NCBI RefSeq assembly: GCF_000518805.1
Contig: NZ_KI912497.1
Location: 74,396 to 138,395, forward strand
DNA length: 64,000 nucleotides
Direction: 5' to 3'
Source of the DNA: Shewanella waksmanii ATCC BAA-643
GTDB lineage: Bacteria; Pseudomonadota; Gammaproteobacteria; Enterobacterales; Shewanellaceae
Shown here: positions 27,827 through 37,113 of the stretch, one piece after another
Layout of the letters: every line of letters begins with the position of its first letter
Position numbering within the stretch: the first letter of the stretch is position 1
The notes under the pieces: model-generated
The model's database searches: none
Seen by the model: only the letters and a program-made list of their open reading frames with translations
Told to the model about the DNA's origin: nothing
Position numbers and translations under genes: made by a program

Positions 27827-28555
27827 CTAACTTGCATCAATGGAGAGATTGCCTTTCCACGCGCGGGTCATTTCACGTCTTCCTAAGGCTCCAGGGTAGG
27901 GCTTCACTCTAAAGCCCGCTGCTTTGAGATTTCGTTTAAATTGACCATTGGCACAATACGACACCAGCATAGCCTCATCGATTAGCATAGGCCAAATATG
28001 TTGAAAGTTATCAATAGTCCACAACTCAGGCTGCTTACTAGGCGCAAAACCGTCGTAATACACCAGATTGAACTGCGCGTGGCTGCTCACATAATCAGCC
28101 AACTTGCCGTGAACTTTATGCAGAACAAACCCTGGGATAATCTCAACATCGCAATTCCAAGGAGCTTGATGCATACGCAGATACAGCGACTGCAATTCTT
28201 CTCCCCACTGCTGGACATAATTAAGCTGTGCAATCACTTCAAACGGGACAGGGTAAGCTTCAACACTGGTATAGCGGATTGGCTTACTGATTAAATCACC
28301 TTCTTTAAGCGCGGCTTGTAAAGTTAACGCGGCATTCATGCCAGTGCCAAAGCCTAACTCTAAAATACAGACCTGTTCAACCAGTGACGCTAGTGCACGG
28401 TAACCGGCATCAATATATACATGCTGAGACTCGCTCATTGCCCCGTTATGGGCATGATAGCTATCATCAAACTGGCGACTCATTAAGGTATGACTGCCGT
28501 CCTTAGTCATTAACACATCGATTACTGCTGCGCTTGTTTGATTCAGCTTACTCAT
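27827..28555 (-). CDS. MnmD-like tRNA U34 methyltransferase-domain protein
   Basis: This 242-residue protein matches the methyltransferase (N-terminal) half of MnmC (MnmD, DUF752). Its features are DGSHTLMSRQFDDSYH, the SAM motif ILELGFGTGMN at residues 64-74, VYYDGFAPSKQPELW with the catalytic Asp, and LVSYCANGQFKRNLKAAGF near the end. It would methylate nm5s2U34 in tRNA. The FAD oxidase half of the usual gammaproteobacterial MnmC fusion is absent, so it is a stand-alone form, perhaps a paralogue. Confidence 0.88.
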   Translation of the reverse strand: MSKLNQTSAAVIDVLMTKDGSHTLMSRQFDDSYHAHNGAMSESQHVYIDAGYRALASLVEQVCILELGFGTGMNAALTLQAALKEGDLISKPIRYTSVEAYPVPFEVIAQLNYVQQWGEELQSLYLRMHQAPWNCDVEIIPGFVLHKVHGKLADYVSSHAQFNLVYYDGFAPSKQPELWTIDNFQHIWPMLIDEAMLVSYCANGQFKRNLKAAGFRVKPYPGALGRREMTRAWKGNLSIDAS

Positions 28556-28596
28556 TTACGACTCTCTATCACTCACAGGTATAACAACTACTGGGG

Positions 28597-29175
28597 TTAA
28601 TTGGTTTGAGCTAACTGCTGCTCTATCGCATTGCCCACTGCCGAACTCAGCACCATACTCAAATGCAACGGGATCCAAAACAATTGATTGCTAGCTGCAG
28701 GCCATACTGAACTGCGACTTGGGATAATAGTGAAATCTAAAGGGGTACGATAGGAAAATAACTTTATCCCATCCAAATTGACATCATCATCGCGAAGCTG
28801 CCGTAAAAACTCACTGTTAGGACGTAGCTGTTTCATCGTTATCGACGGATATGGCAAATAAGCGAGATAGCTCCCATGATGAGGGGCGGCAATACTAAAC
28901 AGATGACTCACATCGCCCTTTTGGGCGACATGTTGAGCATAGTAACGACAAACTATGCCCCCCATACTAAAGCCCACCAACACTACCGTTTGATTAGCAT
29001 AGGTCTCTTTAATATGGCGCTCTAATTGGTGAGCGGCATGAACAATACCCAAACGGCCATCAAAAGGCGACAGCGTTGGCGTTGAACATTGATGACCCGC
29101 ATCTTGGAGCATTCGCTGTAACCTGCGCATCACAACGCCAGTATTAAAAATGCCATGTACTAAAACGATATTCAT
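28597..29175 (-). CDS. Alpha/beta-hydrolase (lipase-like)
   Basis: From the Met at 29175 (MNIVLVHGIFNTG) the protein has 192 residues. It shows the oxyanion HG motif at the start and the nucleophile elbow GFSMGG near residue 73, with late His residues as the likely catalytic base. It resembles short cytoplasmic lipases/PGAP1-like hydrolases. The natural substrate is unknown. It lies 41 nt upstream of the MnmD-like gene on the same strand. Confidence 0.85.
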   Translation of the reverse strand: MNIVLVHGIFNTGVVMRRLQRMLQDAGHQCSTPTLSPFDGRLGIVHAAHQLERHIKETYANQTVVLVGFSMGGIVCRYYAQHVAQKGDVSHLFSIAAPHHGSYLAYLPYPSITMKQLRPNSEFLRQLRDDDVNLDGIKLFSYRTPLDFTIIPSRSSVWPAASNQLFWIPLHLSMVLSSAVGNAIEQQLAQTN

Positions 29176-29284
29176 CGATAAAAGCTCCATTTAGCCAGTA
29201 AATCATCTTGATATTGGCCAGTTATCGGCAAAACTTTGGTATCATGCCAGCCATTGAAAGGGGATGCCTATTTGGTAACCCTAT

Positions 29285-30319
29285 TTGCCCCATATAATGA
29301 GCACCCAGTTTATGTCGATCTCGTCTTTATTAACAGATGCCCTGCAGCAACGGCAGGATTTTCTTGCCAAAGCTAAGCTTGCAAACACTGACTGCTATCG
29401 TGTCTTTCACGGCACTGTTGAAGGCGCAAATGGGGTTAACGTCGATCGTTATGGCGGCGCTTGGTTGATTCAAACATTTCATCAAACCTTAACCACACAG
29501 CAGCAATGCGAGATCAGCGAGCAGTTAAAGCAACAAGCTGATCTGCCAGTGATCTATAATGATCGTTCGCAGAAAAACTCCCGTGTCATTAATCCGCTCA
29601 GCGCCGAATTGGAACAGCTCGCCAGCACCCCAATGGTGATGCACGAAAATGATATTAAGTTCACCAGTAAACTACGCCACGAAGGGCAAGATCCGCTACT
29701 GTTTCTCGATATGCGCGTGGGGCGAGAGTATGTAAAAGCTCACAGCTCCAACAAAACGGTACTGAATCTGTTTTCATATACTTGTGGGATCGGCACGGCT
29801 GCAGCCGTCGGCGGGGCAACACGGGTGGTCAATATCGATTTTTCGTCGTTCGCACTTGCTGCCGGACAACGTAACGCCGAACTCAACCACGTTGAAGATG
29901 TATGTGAATTTATACAAAGTGACGCTTTTCCTGCAATGCGTCAATTGGCAGGCTTGAAAGTCGGTGGTCGCCGCAACCAAAAGCTGCCGCGCTACCCTAA
30001 ACTCGACGCCACTCAATTTGATTTGGTATTTCTCGACCCGCCACGTTATGCCAAAAGTCCATTTGGCACCGTCGATCTTATCAATGACTACCAGAGCTTG
30101 TTTAAACCTGCAATGCTCGCAACCCGCAGCGGCGGTAGCATTGTTTGCTGCAACAACGTTGCTAAAGTGGATCGTGAGCAGTGGTTTACTAGTTTACTGC
30201 GCTGTGTAGAAAAACAAGGTAGGCAGGTGACTCAGCATCAATGGCTCGATTGTCATGAAGATTTCCCGTCTTTTGACGGTAACCACCCATTAAAAATTGT
30301 CGCGTTAACGCTTTCCTAA
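29285..30319 (+). CDS. Class I SAM-dependent rRNA methyltransferase (RlmI/RlmK-like)
   Basis: The 344-residue protein has a small N-terminal domain with the RlmI-type EGANGVNVDRYGG turn and a Rossmann methyltransferase domain. That domain has the LNLFSYTCGIGTAAA SAM motif and catalytic FDLVFLDPPRYAKS. Such proteins make m5C or m2G in 23S rRNA. The N-terminal PUA domain of RlmI itself is reduced, so it may be a separate paralogue. The exact target base is not readable. Confidence 0.85.
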   Translation: MPHIMSTQFMSISSLLTDALQQRQDFLAKAKLANTDCYRVFHGTVEGANGVNVDRYGGAWLIQTFHQTLTTQQQCEISEQLKQQADLPVIYNDRSQKNSRVINPLSAELEQLASTPMVMHENDIKFTSKLRHEGQDPLLFLDMRVGREYVKAHSSNKTVLNLFSYTCGIGTAAAVGGATRVVNIDFSSFALAAGQRNAELNHVEDVCEFIQSDAFPAMRQLAGLKVGGRRNQKLPRYPKLDATQFDLVFLDPPRYAKSPFGTVDLINDYQSLFKPAMLATRSGGSIVCCNNVAKVDREQWFTSLLRCVEKQGRQVTQHQWLDCHEDFPSFDGNHPLKIVALTLS

Positions 30320-30680
30320 TCAGCTATTTCGCTACGATAGCAAATCTTGACAGCAGGCCAGTTCGGGCTAGAACTGGCCATAAAACGCAATCATAATCAG
30401 AGACTTCTGTTACCGATTTCGCCACTTTAGCTATCACTTCAACACTCAACCTCGACCTGATAACAAAATATTTACATCCAGACAATTGACTTTACCTCTA
30501 TTCTAGTAAAACATGCCCTGATTGGCCCAAGATTTAGGTGGCCGCAAAATTGACACTGAAATGGATTTTGAACACGGCATTCTTGACTGCCTTGGTTTAA
30601 CATTTAGCTTCAGGTCGTTCCAACACGATTAAGCATCGCCCTGCAGCTTACAATAATAATAACAGTGAGATACATAGGCT
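30320..30680. other. Intergenic region with one hairpin, no gene seen
   Basis: A perfect stem (GGCCAGTTC at 30356, GAACTGGCC at 30371) lies about 37 nt after the methyltransferase stop. It has no T tract, so it is at most a weak terminator or an mRNA end structure. The rest is AT-rich with only a 23-codon frame. Confidence 0.55.
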
Positions 30681-31484
30681 ATGTTACCTTCTTCAAAGAC
30701 CGTCAATGTAAGTCCAAAACAATTACTTATATCGACTAATGCCAACCATCATGCCCTAGCAATGTTACTGGTCTTATTTGTGATCCACGTATTGACCTTA
30801 CGTAGTGCTACCAACGTAGAAACTTTCCATGTGCTTAATCAACTTGGAAGCCATATCCCCGACTGGTTACTGCTGGGTATTACCGACATTGGTGAAGGTC
30901 TTACCGCTGGCGCATTAATGCTAATCTGCTTAATCTATCGGCCACACTGGCTATTTAAAGTATTAGCCGCTTCAGCGCTATGTATGATTAGTGTTTATTG
31001 TTTTAAGACATATTTTGATGCCCCAAGGCCTCCCGCACTGGTGGAGGTTAGCCATATTGTTGGCCGCGCCGAATATGAGCGTTCCTTTCCATCAGGACAT
31101 ACCACCACAGCGTTCGCTTTTGCTGGTGTAGTGTGGCTAATGGCTAAGAGCTGGGGAGCAAAAGTGACCGTATTAACTTTAGCATTCATGGTGGCGCTTT
31201 CGCGTATCGCAGTTGGTGCACATTGGCCTGAAGATGTGGCATTTGGTGCGATACTAGGTTGGCTATGTGCCTACATTGGCTGCACTAAGGTACCGCTAGC
31301 AACACTGAGTATTAAGCACCTGTATCAAATCATTTTCGTTATTGCCATAGGCGTGAGCGCGGAGGAGATATTAGAGATAGGTCAGCAGCCCATCAGTTTC
31401 ATGCTGTTTAATCGCTATATATTAATCACAGTATTGTTATCTTTAGCCGTATACAGCTACAAGAAAATTGTTTTAAAAAAATAG
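30681..31484 (+). CDS. PAP2-family membrane phosphatase
   Basis: The 267-residue polytopic protein has all three lipid phosphatase motifs: KTYFDAPRP, PSGHTTTAF, and SRIAVGAHWPEDV (catalytic His residues in motifs 2 and 3). It dephosphorylates a lipid phosphate or pyrophosphate in the periplasm; undecaprenyl pyrophosphate or lipid A phosphates are possible. It is monocistronic with its own terminator. Confidence 0.9.
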   Translation: MLPSSKTVNVSPKQLLISTNANHHALAMLLVLFVIHVLTLRSATNVETFHVLNQLGSHIPDWLLLGITDIGEGLTAGALMLICLIYRPHWLFKVLAASALCMISVYCFKTYFDAPRPPALVEVSHIVGRAEYERSFPSGHTTTAFAFAGVVWLMAKSWGAKVTVLTLAFMVALSRIAVGAHWPEDVAFGAILGWLCAYIGCTKVPLATLSIKHLYQIIFVIAIGVSAEEILEIGQQPISFMLFNRYILITVLLSLAVYSYKKIVLKK

Positions 31485-31495
31485 CACTGCTGAAC

Positions 31496-31541
31496 ATGGC
31501 GACATCTTGCTGCTGCAGTCAAAGATATCGCCATTTTTTTG
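31496..31541 (+). terminator. Intrinsic terminator after the PAP2 gene
   Basis: ATGGCGA..ATCTT at 31496 pairs with AAGATATCGCCAT at 31522, followed by TTTTTTT. It starts 12 nt after the stop. Confidence 0.8.
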
Positions 31542-32055
31542 TTGGCTTGCCGCTAATGACTAAATCCCAAACTTGTTATTGATACCTCTTGTTGACTGCG
31601 ATTTTAATGCACCTCCCTCGCCTGCATTTGTTGAAACAAATCACAGACAAAACTAGTTTTATACACCACACACCCACCCATCGACTGTTAGCTATCAAAA
31701 AAACAATCCAAATAAGCATAAATCAAACTATTACAGCCTATAAGCTATGTATAACTGTAACGCCACTTCTCTTTTCTGTGCTTGTTTCATACTCCATTAT
31801 GCAGCACTATTGAAAGTTAGCCATGATCATTCCCCCTTACTAGGACTACTAACATCAGCTTTAACAGCCTAAAAAGCATGATCTAAGTAACATTTCAGTA
31901 TAAAAAGTCATCAAATCTATTTGGCAGTCATAAATTTAACTTTACTTAATCAACCGACAGCTCTACATTCGCCGCAAATAGCCCTAGGCAATAATAGCGC
32001 TTAGGACGCCAAGAACCATCAAACAGCCTAAAATAAACAATTAAGTAGCACTAAA
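31542..32055. other. AT-rich intergenic region, no gene seen
   Basis: Only weak open frames, the longest 74 codons from a TTG without ribosome site and with low-complexity composition. It holds the promoter of the MFS gene. Confidence 0.5.
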
Positions 32056-33240
32056 TTGGCCTCAGTAACCCCAGAAAAAGTAGAAAAACACCTAGAAGAA
32101 AACACCATCATTACTCCCGTTGTCGGTTTGGCTTTCTTCGCCATTGCATCAGGCTTTTTAATGAGCTTGATCCCGCTATCGTTACCCTACTTTGGCCTTG
32201 AACCAACATTAACCCCTTGGTTAGCGAGTGTGTTCTATTTTGGCTTGCTTTTGGGCGCGACTGGCACACAGGGAATCATTAAAAAATGCGGTCATCGTCG
32301 CGCCTTCATTTTGTTTCTCGGTATTGTCGCTAGCACTGTCATTTTGATGTTAGTGCTGCCACATCAGATCACCTGGCTACTGGCTCGGTTTATTGCCGGT
32401 ATGGCTGTAGCTGGGGTATTTGTTGTCGTTGAGTCATGGTTATTGATGGCAAACTGTGCCAAACAGCGCGCAAAAAGGTTAGGGCTTTATATGGCAGCAC
32501 TTTATGGTGGCAGCGCTGTGGGTCAGCTCGCTATCTCAGCGCTAGGGACCAACGGGCTATTGCCTTTTGTGTCGGTATTGGCCTTATTATGCGCCGCTAT
32601 TTTAGTGCCGGTATTTATCCGCAAGGGTCAGCCAAGTAGTCATGATCAGCAGGCCATAAGCCGTAAAGAAGTGCGCCATATTAGCCGCCCCGCTATCATA
32701 GGCTGTATTGTGTCAGGTTTACTATTGGGGCCAATATACGGCTTAATGCCATCGTATTTGACCCTTGTGAGCCCTTATGCACAGCATACAGGCTTGTTGA
32801 TGGCGTGTATTATTGTAGGTGGAATGGCCATTCAGCCAATCGCCAGTGCTATGTCGACCCGCATGAGCAAAAGCCTATTAATGGCGTTGTTTTGTTTGCT
32901 CGGCTGCGGCGCTGTTTTAGGTGTGCTTGAGGCAACCAACTTAACGATGATGGCGGCAAGTTTATTGGTGTTAGGGGCAAGTAGTTTTGCACTTTACCCT
33001 ATCGCCATTACCTTGGCTTGTGATGGTCTGCCAGTTGCGAAAATGGTTTCAGCGACCGAAATGATGCTGCTGTGCTACAGCGTTGGCTCGGTTTTAGGCC
33101 CACTATTAGCCACTACTTTTACCGAGGCAGATAACAGGCTCATCGTTTACTTAGGAGTGTGCTTGATCACTACCTGCCTGTATATGTTGTTTAAGAGTGC
33201 AGAAACCTTACATTCAGGGCATAAGCCCATTGCAGGTTAA
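32056..33240 (+). CDS. MFS transporter (YcaD-like)
   Basis: The 394-residue protein has twelve membrane helices, with the MFS loop between helices 2 and 3 as KKCGHRRAF. It resembles the YcaD/YfkF sugar-or-drug exporter-like branch. The start is a TTG at 32056 with no clear ribosome site; the next Met would cut the first helix. The substrate is unknown. It is convergent with the antiporter gene. Confidence 0.85.
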   Translation: MASVTPEKVEKHLEENTIITPVVGLAFFAIASGFLMSLIPLSLPYFGLEPTLTPWLASVFYFGLLLGATGTQGIIKKCGHRRAFILFLGIVASTVILMLVLPHQITWLLARFIAGMAVAGVFVVVESWLLMANCAKQRAKRLGLYMAALYGGSAVGQLAISALGTNGLLPFVSVLALLCAAILVPVFIRKGQPSSHDQQAISRKEVRHISRPAIIGCIVSGLLLGPIYGLMPSYLTLVSPYAQHTGLLMACIIVGGMAIQPIASAMSTRMSKSLLMALFCLLGCGAVLGVLEATNLTMMAASLLVLGASSFALYPIAITLACDGLPVAKMVSATEMMLLCYSVGSVLGPLLATTFTEADNRLIVYLGVCLITTCLYMLFKSAETLHSGHKPIAG

Positions 33241-33292
33241 GTCTTAGGTAAATATCGCTTGGCCCTCTGAACAGGCCAAGCGATATGCTGAG

Positions 33293-34531
33293 TTATTCAG
33301 AGCTTGCCGATTTTTGTCGCTGGCTATACCAATTCGCTAGTGGCTGCGCGCTGAGTCCATGAGCGACAATGCTCATTAGTACGGTCAGCGCCACCACAGC
33401 ATACACAGTCTCTAGCCCCTCCATAGACCCCATCTCATGCACAACTATCAGCACGTATAAAATGGATGCAATTCCACGTGGGCCAAACCAAGCAATAAAT
33501 GCCATGGTTGATAGATCGAGCTTAGCCCCCAATAGCGATACCATCACCGGTAACATCCTCAATACCGTTAAGCTCAACAAAGCATATAGCAACACATCCA
33601 CAGTGACGTACGCTAACGTCATAGGCGCAAAAGCCAAACCAAAAATAAAGAAGCTTACCAACACCAGTAGTTCACCTTCACTTTCGGCAAAATCTTCGAT
33701 GTGCTCACGAGCTGCTTCGCTCGTGTTACCGGCATACAATCCAGCAAAAAATGCCGCGATAAAGCCATTTCCAGACAAGGTTTCTGCTAAATAGAACCCT
33801 AATATGGCCAAGGCGATTGGAATGAGGTTTTGATAGCTAGATTCTGCTAATTTGGCGGCATTCGCCTTATTAAGTAGCTTAGCGCCAATGAAACCAACCA
33901 GCCCACCGACCAAAGCGCCAAACACAATCTGCTGGCCGACATAGCTAATCCATTGATGATCCTGCGCCTCACTTAGGCCACTCATAATCAGTGCGACAAC
34001 GGTCAATAAGATCGGAAAGATAATGCCGTCATTTAAGCCACTTTCAACGTTAATGCTTGAGCGAATATGCTTTGGCACCTTAGGATCTGATACCACCGCT
34101 TTACCTAAAGCAGCATCGGTCGGCGTTAATAACAATGCCAATAACAGTAACGAGGTGTGCGGTAATTCGGGAAAGAAATAGCCCGCAACAAATGTGCCTA
34201 GCACCACCGTTATTGGCAGACCAATAAATAGCAATCTTGCAGGGATGTGCCACGAGCGTCTCAGCAATGATAAGTCCAGCAAAGCGGCATCGGAAAATAA
34301 CACCAACACCAGTGCCAGCTCTGCAACAATCGTCACAAATTCGGCATCTACTTCTACTTGGGTAATCCCCAAACCCAGTGGTGATAGTAGCAGCCCAAGC
34401 CCAGTGAAAACCATGGGACCGGAGATGTTAAGTCGTGATAATCCTTTAGAAATGTAGCCGTAAAACAGCACAATAAGTGCAATTACTAGTATGACAATAT
34501 GCTCGTCCATGCCACCCATCCTGTTGGTCAT
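33293..34531 (-). CDS. CPA1-family Na+/H+ antiporter (NhaP-type)
   Basis: The 412-residue protein has twelve or thirteen membrane helices and the CPA1 motifs: LLLTPTDAALGKAV (TD motif), SSINVESGLNDGI (the Asn-Asp cation site) and FGPRGIASILYVL. It exchanges Na+ or K+ for protons. There is no long C-terminal regulatory domain. The Met at residue 5 is an alternative start. Confidence 0.92.
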   Translation of the reverse strand: MTNRMGGMDEHIVILVIALIVLFYGYISKGLSRLNISGPMVFTGLGLLLSPLGLGITQVEVDAEFVTIVAELALVLVLFSDAALLDLSLLRRSWHIPARLLFIGLPITVVLGTFVAGYFFPELPHTSLLLLALLLTPTDAALGKAVVSDPKVPKHIRSSINVESGLNDGIIFPILLTVVALIMSGLSEAQDHQWISYVGQQIVFGALVGGLVGFIGAKLLNKANAAKLAESSYQNLIPIALAILGFYLAETLSGNGFIAAFFAGLYAGNTSEAAREHIEDFAESEGELLVLVSFFIFGLAFAPMTLAYVTVDVLLYALLSLTVLRMLPVMVSLLGAKLDLSTMAFIAWFGPRGIASILYVLIVVHEMGSMEGLETVYAVVALTVLMSIVAHGLSAQPLANWYSQRQKSASSE

Positions 34532-34658
34532 TGTTCAATACGCATCGTTGCGTAACGACTCTAACCTAACAAAAAAAGCCGCGTCATGCTGCAAGCAAAT
34601 CACAGTATCATGGCTTATTAAGCCAGCGAATGATTATCTCGTGGACATTTACTCTGGA

Positions 34659-35380
34659 TTATCCTAGCAATTGGCTCAGCAAAAACACCAACCACATAGT
34701 AAACAGCAGCATGCTTGATAAACTAAATGCGATGGTTCGTCGCAGCAGATTACGACCATGGAGATGCTCAAAGGTATGCCAATAGCGGCCAAGAACAAAT
34801 AGCCAACTTGCTATTTGCCACAGAGGTGAATCGAGCTGTAGCAACCAAATTAACTGTAGTAGCAATAGCAACAGCAAAGGCTGCTGGAATTGGTTGTTGT
34901 AGCTATGTAGGGCGTGCGGGTCTTTCGAGCTGATTTTTGCAGCAGTTTGTGGGTTATTTATACAAGGTAGAGGCTTTGATATGTAGTTGACCTACTTGAT
35001 AAGCCGATAACGACGTAGAAAGAAGCCACAAACACTGCCCGGAGGGTTCGGCTACAAGCGTTTTACTCTTTGTTGAGCGGTATTTTGCTTAGCATGCTAG
35101 GCGGCAAACCGCTCGTCGCGATTAAAACGCTTGTATCTCGGACAAAATTTAACCGCGAAAGACCCGTACGCCCTACTCACTGCAAGGTGTTAGGCAGACT
35201 ACTGGCATCGGCATATTTTATCGTGGCAGCGGCAACTTGCTGTTTAATGACAGCCCTGACGCGCATGACCGCATTAACTAGCCACAATGCCGCCATCGGC
35301 ATAATGGTGGCTAACATGACCCATAGTGGCCAACTGACTTGTTTACTGGCCGTCATCAATCCAAATTCGCTTATCATCAT
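34659..35380 (-). pseudogene. MAPEG-family membrane protein, split by a MITE-like insertion
   Basis: Two halves of one small membrane protein lie in different frames. The N-terminal half (35380 down to 35177) has the first helix (WPLWVMLATIMPMAALWLV) and ends YADASSLPNTLQ at a TGA. The C-terminal half resumes at 34907 with HSYNNQFQQP, then LLLLLLQLIWLL and the FEHLHGRNLLRR segment. This is the MAPEG layout (R...NNxFE/Q..P after helix 1). Removing 34908-35173 puts both halves in one frame of 152 codons, broken only by that TGA. The gene is probably dead. Confidence 0.85.
34910..35173. mobile_element. 264-bp MITE-like element with terminal inverted repeats and TA target duplication
   Basis: Terminal inverted repeats of 18 bp, GGGCGTRCGGGTCTTTCG, run inward from 34910 and from 35173 with one mismatch. 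TA flanks both ends (34908-34909 and 35174-35175). Inside are a long palindrome (TACAAGCGTTTTA at 35053 against TAAAACGCTTGTA at 35123, with nested GAGCGG/CCGCTC) and a smaller hairpin (GGCTT at 34972, AAGCC at 35001). It has no transposase. TA duplication is typical of IS630/Tc-mariner elements, whose transposase could move it in trans. Confidence 0.85.
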
Positions 35381-35517
35381 CGGTATCGCTCAATCCATAG
35401 CAGCAAAAAGTCTACTGTAATAAAGCGAATACATTGGGATAAGCGGCATAAGTGACAAAATAAAGGTCAATGATGCCAAGTAGTTGAAACTGTCTACCTT
35501 TGATGCAGCTAACCTTG

Positions 35518-36453
35518 TTAAGCTACTTGTCGCTGAGGACGCTGGCCACTAAGCATTACCGAACTGATAAGCTCAGTGGCACGGCTTGCTTCATCCCACC
35601 GCAGCAATTGCAGCTCGCCACTGCAACTCTCGGCAAACACCGTACAATTTTCTACCCAATCTCCATCGTTGGCATATATCACTCCTTGATGCAGTGACAA
35701 CTCGGGCTGATGAATATGCCCACATACCACGCCATCAACACCGCGCTCAACGCCAAAGCGTACCACCGCTTGTCGGTATAAACCTATGGCATGCTGCGCC
35801 TTACCGACACGCTGTTTAATATAACTAGCTAGTGACCAATAGGGATAACCCAGTCGCTGCCGGATCAGATGCAATTGTCGATTAAGTAACAGCAATACGT
35901 CATATAGCTTATCGCCCAGTTTAGTTAATGAAGCTCCCACAGAGACTTGCGAGTCAAACTGATCCCCGTGCACTATCAGTAACCTTTGCCCAAGCTTGGT
36001 GGTATGAACATATTCACGCTCGACACTAAAATCCCATAGATGAAAGCCATGATACTGTTTAACAAGCTCATCATGATTACCTGGAACATAAACCACTTTT
36101 GTGCCAGCTTTTGCCAAACTGAGTAATTTCTGCAGCACTCGATTATGACTGTCGGGCCAAAAGACTTGTTTTTTCAGGGCCCATACATCGATGATGTCAC
36201 CCACAAGATAAAGCAGCTTAATATCACTGCTGTTGAGAAAATCCAGTAACAGCTCAGCCTTACAATCTTTACTGCCTAGGTGTAGATCAGAAATCCAGAT
36301 AGCGTTGTAGGCTGTTTTCGGCCGTAAATGGCTAGGAGGTGATGGCTTCACAGCTGTAGAAGCTGACGTAGCAACGGAATTTGCCGACTCGAATAGGGAT
36401 GAGATTAACGTATTAAGCGCAAGCATAGCTTCACCAAGTAGGTTGACTTGCAT
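35518..36453 (-). CDS. LpxH-like metallophosphoesterase (UDP-2,3-diacylglucosamine diphosphatase family)
   Basis: The 311-residue protein has the full two-metal calcineurin set: WISDLHLGS, VGDIIDVW, GNHDE, VHGDQFD and GHIHQPEL. The GDIIDVWALKK region resembles the LpxH/LpxH2 family. The first 50 residues are Ser/Ala-rich and not conserved-looking, so the true start may be further in. As Shewanella should have a normal lpxH elsewhere, this is probably a paralogue of unknown lipid or nucleotide substrate. Confidence 0.85.
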   Translation of the reverse strand: MQVNLLGEAMLALNTLISSLFESANSVATSASTAVKPSPPSHLRPKTAYNAIWISDLHLGSKDCKAELLLDFLNSSDIKLLYLVGDIIDVWALKKQVFWPDSHNRVLQKLLSLAKAGTKVVYVPGNHDELVKQYHGFHLWDFSVEREYVHTTKLGQRLLIVHGDQFDSQVSVGASLTKLGDKLYDVLLLLNRQLHLIRQRLGYPYWSLASYIKQRVGKAQHAIGLYRQAVVRFGVERGVDGVVCGHIHQPELSLHQGVIYANDGDWVENCTVFAESCSGELQLLRWDEASRATELISSVMLSGQRPQRQVA

Positions 36454-36520
36454 GCTAACTTAAGTGCAAAGATTAACCAAAATGTGACACTAAAATGGCG
36501 ATGTCATGACACTGCCTGCA

Positions 36521-36883
36521 CTAGCTTGGCGGATCAATAAATTCCCAGGTATCGGCACCATCAAAGTGGCGTTTGGGTATCGCCTCGCAATCTAGACGGT
36601 TTGCCATACGAAAATTGATGCCAAATTTCGTATTGGGTACTTTGTTATTGGTTAGGTAGTGAGTAGCACAACCGCAGGTATCGCAATGATAGAAATCAAT
36701 ACACCTATCTCCCCATTGATAAGTGCTAACGGTCTGTTTAACCGTAACGGTGACCTCTTCAGGTTGATAATAGCCCCATAGCGCGGCAAATCGAAAGCAG
36801 ATAGAGCAATTGCAAGCAGTAAGCGATGACGGTGGCTGTGTGACTTTTATGTGCACATTACCGCAGTGACAACTTAAATCCAT
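36521..36883 (-). CDS. GFA-family zinc protein
   Basis: A 120-residue protein with the GFA (glutathione-dependent formaldehyde-activating-like) zinc pattern: CHCG near residue 5, CNCSICFRF near residue 29 and CDTCGC near residue 68. Members bind two Zn2+ ions; most have no proven formaldehyde role. It is 71 nt downstream of a 52-codon frame on the same strand. Confidence 0.9.
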   Translation of the reverse strand: MDLSCHCGNVHIKVTQPPSSLTACNCSICFRFAALWGYYQPEEVTVTVKQTVSTYQWGDRCIDFYHCDTCGCATHYLTNNKVPNTKFGINFRMANRLDCEAIPKRHFDGADTWEFIDPPS

Positions 36884-36954
36884 AAAATCAATCCCAGTTA
36901 AGCTAATTTAGCCATCAACTTAACTGGCAAAGATTATCAATTCAAGCAGTGAGA

Positions 36955-37113
36955 TTAGTTATAACCTAATATGTAGCAACTCGGCTCTTCGTCTTTAAGA
37001 TCCGTTTCGTCACCTTGTAAAAAATCATATCGTGGCGTGGTTGGCTGCGATGAAATTGAATTAAACGACTCAACTTCGTTGTGGTTGTACCCGTGATTCA
37101 TTTTAGTTTCCAT
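36955..37113 (-). CDS. Possible 52-residue peptide, unknown family
   Basis: An ATG at 37113, with GGGA 7 nt upstream, opens a frame of 52 codons ending in TAA at 36955. The N-terminal half is polar (MNHGYNHNEVESFN). The C-terminal half is acidic and ends DEEPSCYILGYN, a single-Cys aromatic tail. There is no signal peptide or membrane helix. It lies between the nrfA terminator and the GFA gene. Peptide precursors of modified natural products can look like this, but there is no maturation enzyme beside it. Confidence 0.45.
   Translation of the reverse strand: METKMNHGYNHNEVESFNSISSQPTTPRYDFLQGDETDLKDEEPSCYILGYN

Noticed and set aside
31589..31813. 74-codon plus-strand frame
   Set aside because: TTG start, no ribosome site and low-complexity sequence in an AT-rich gap.
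34907..35176. Element in the MAPEG gene as an integron cassette or attC site
   Set aside because: There is no integrase and no GTTRRRY core pair; the terminal repeats with TA duplication suit a MITE.
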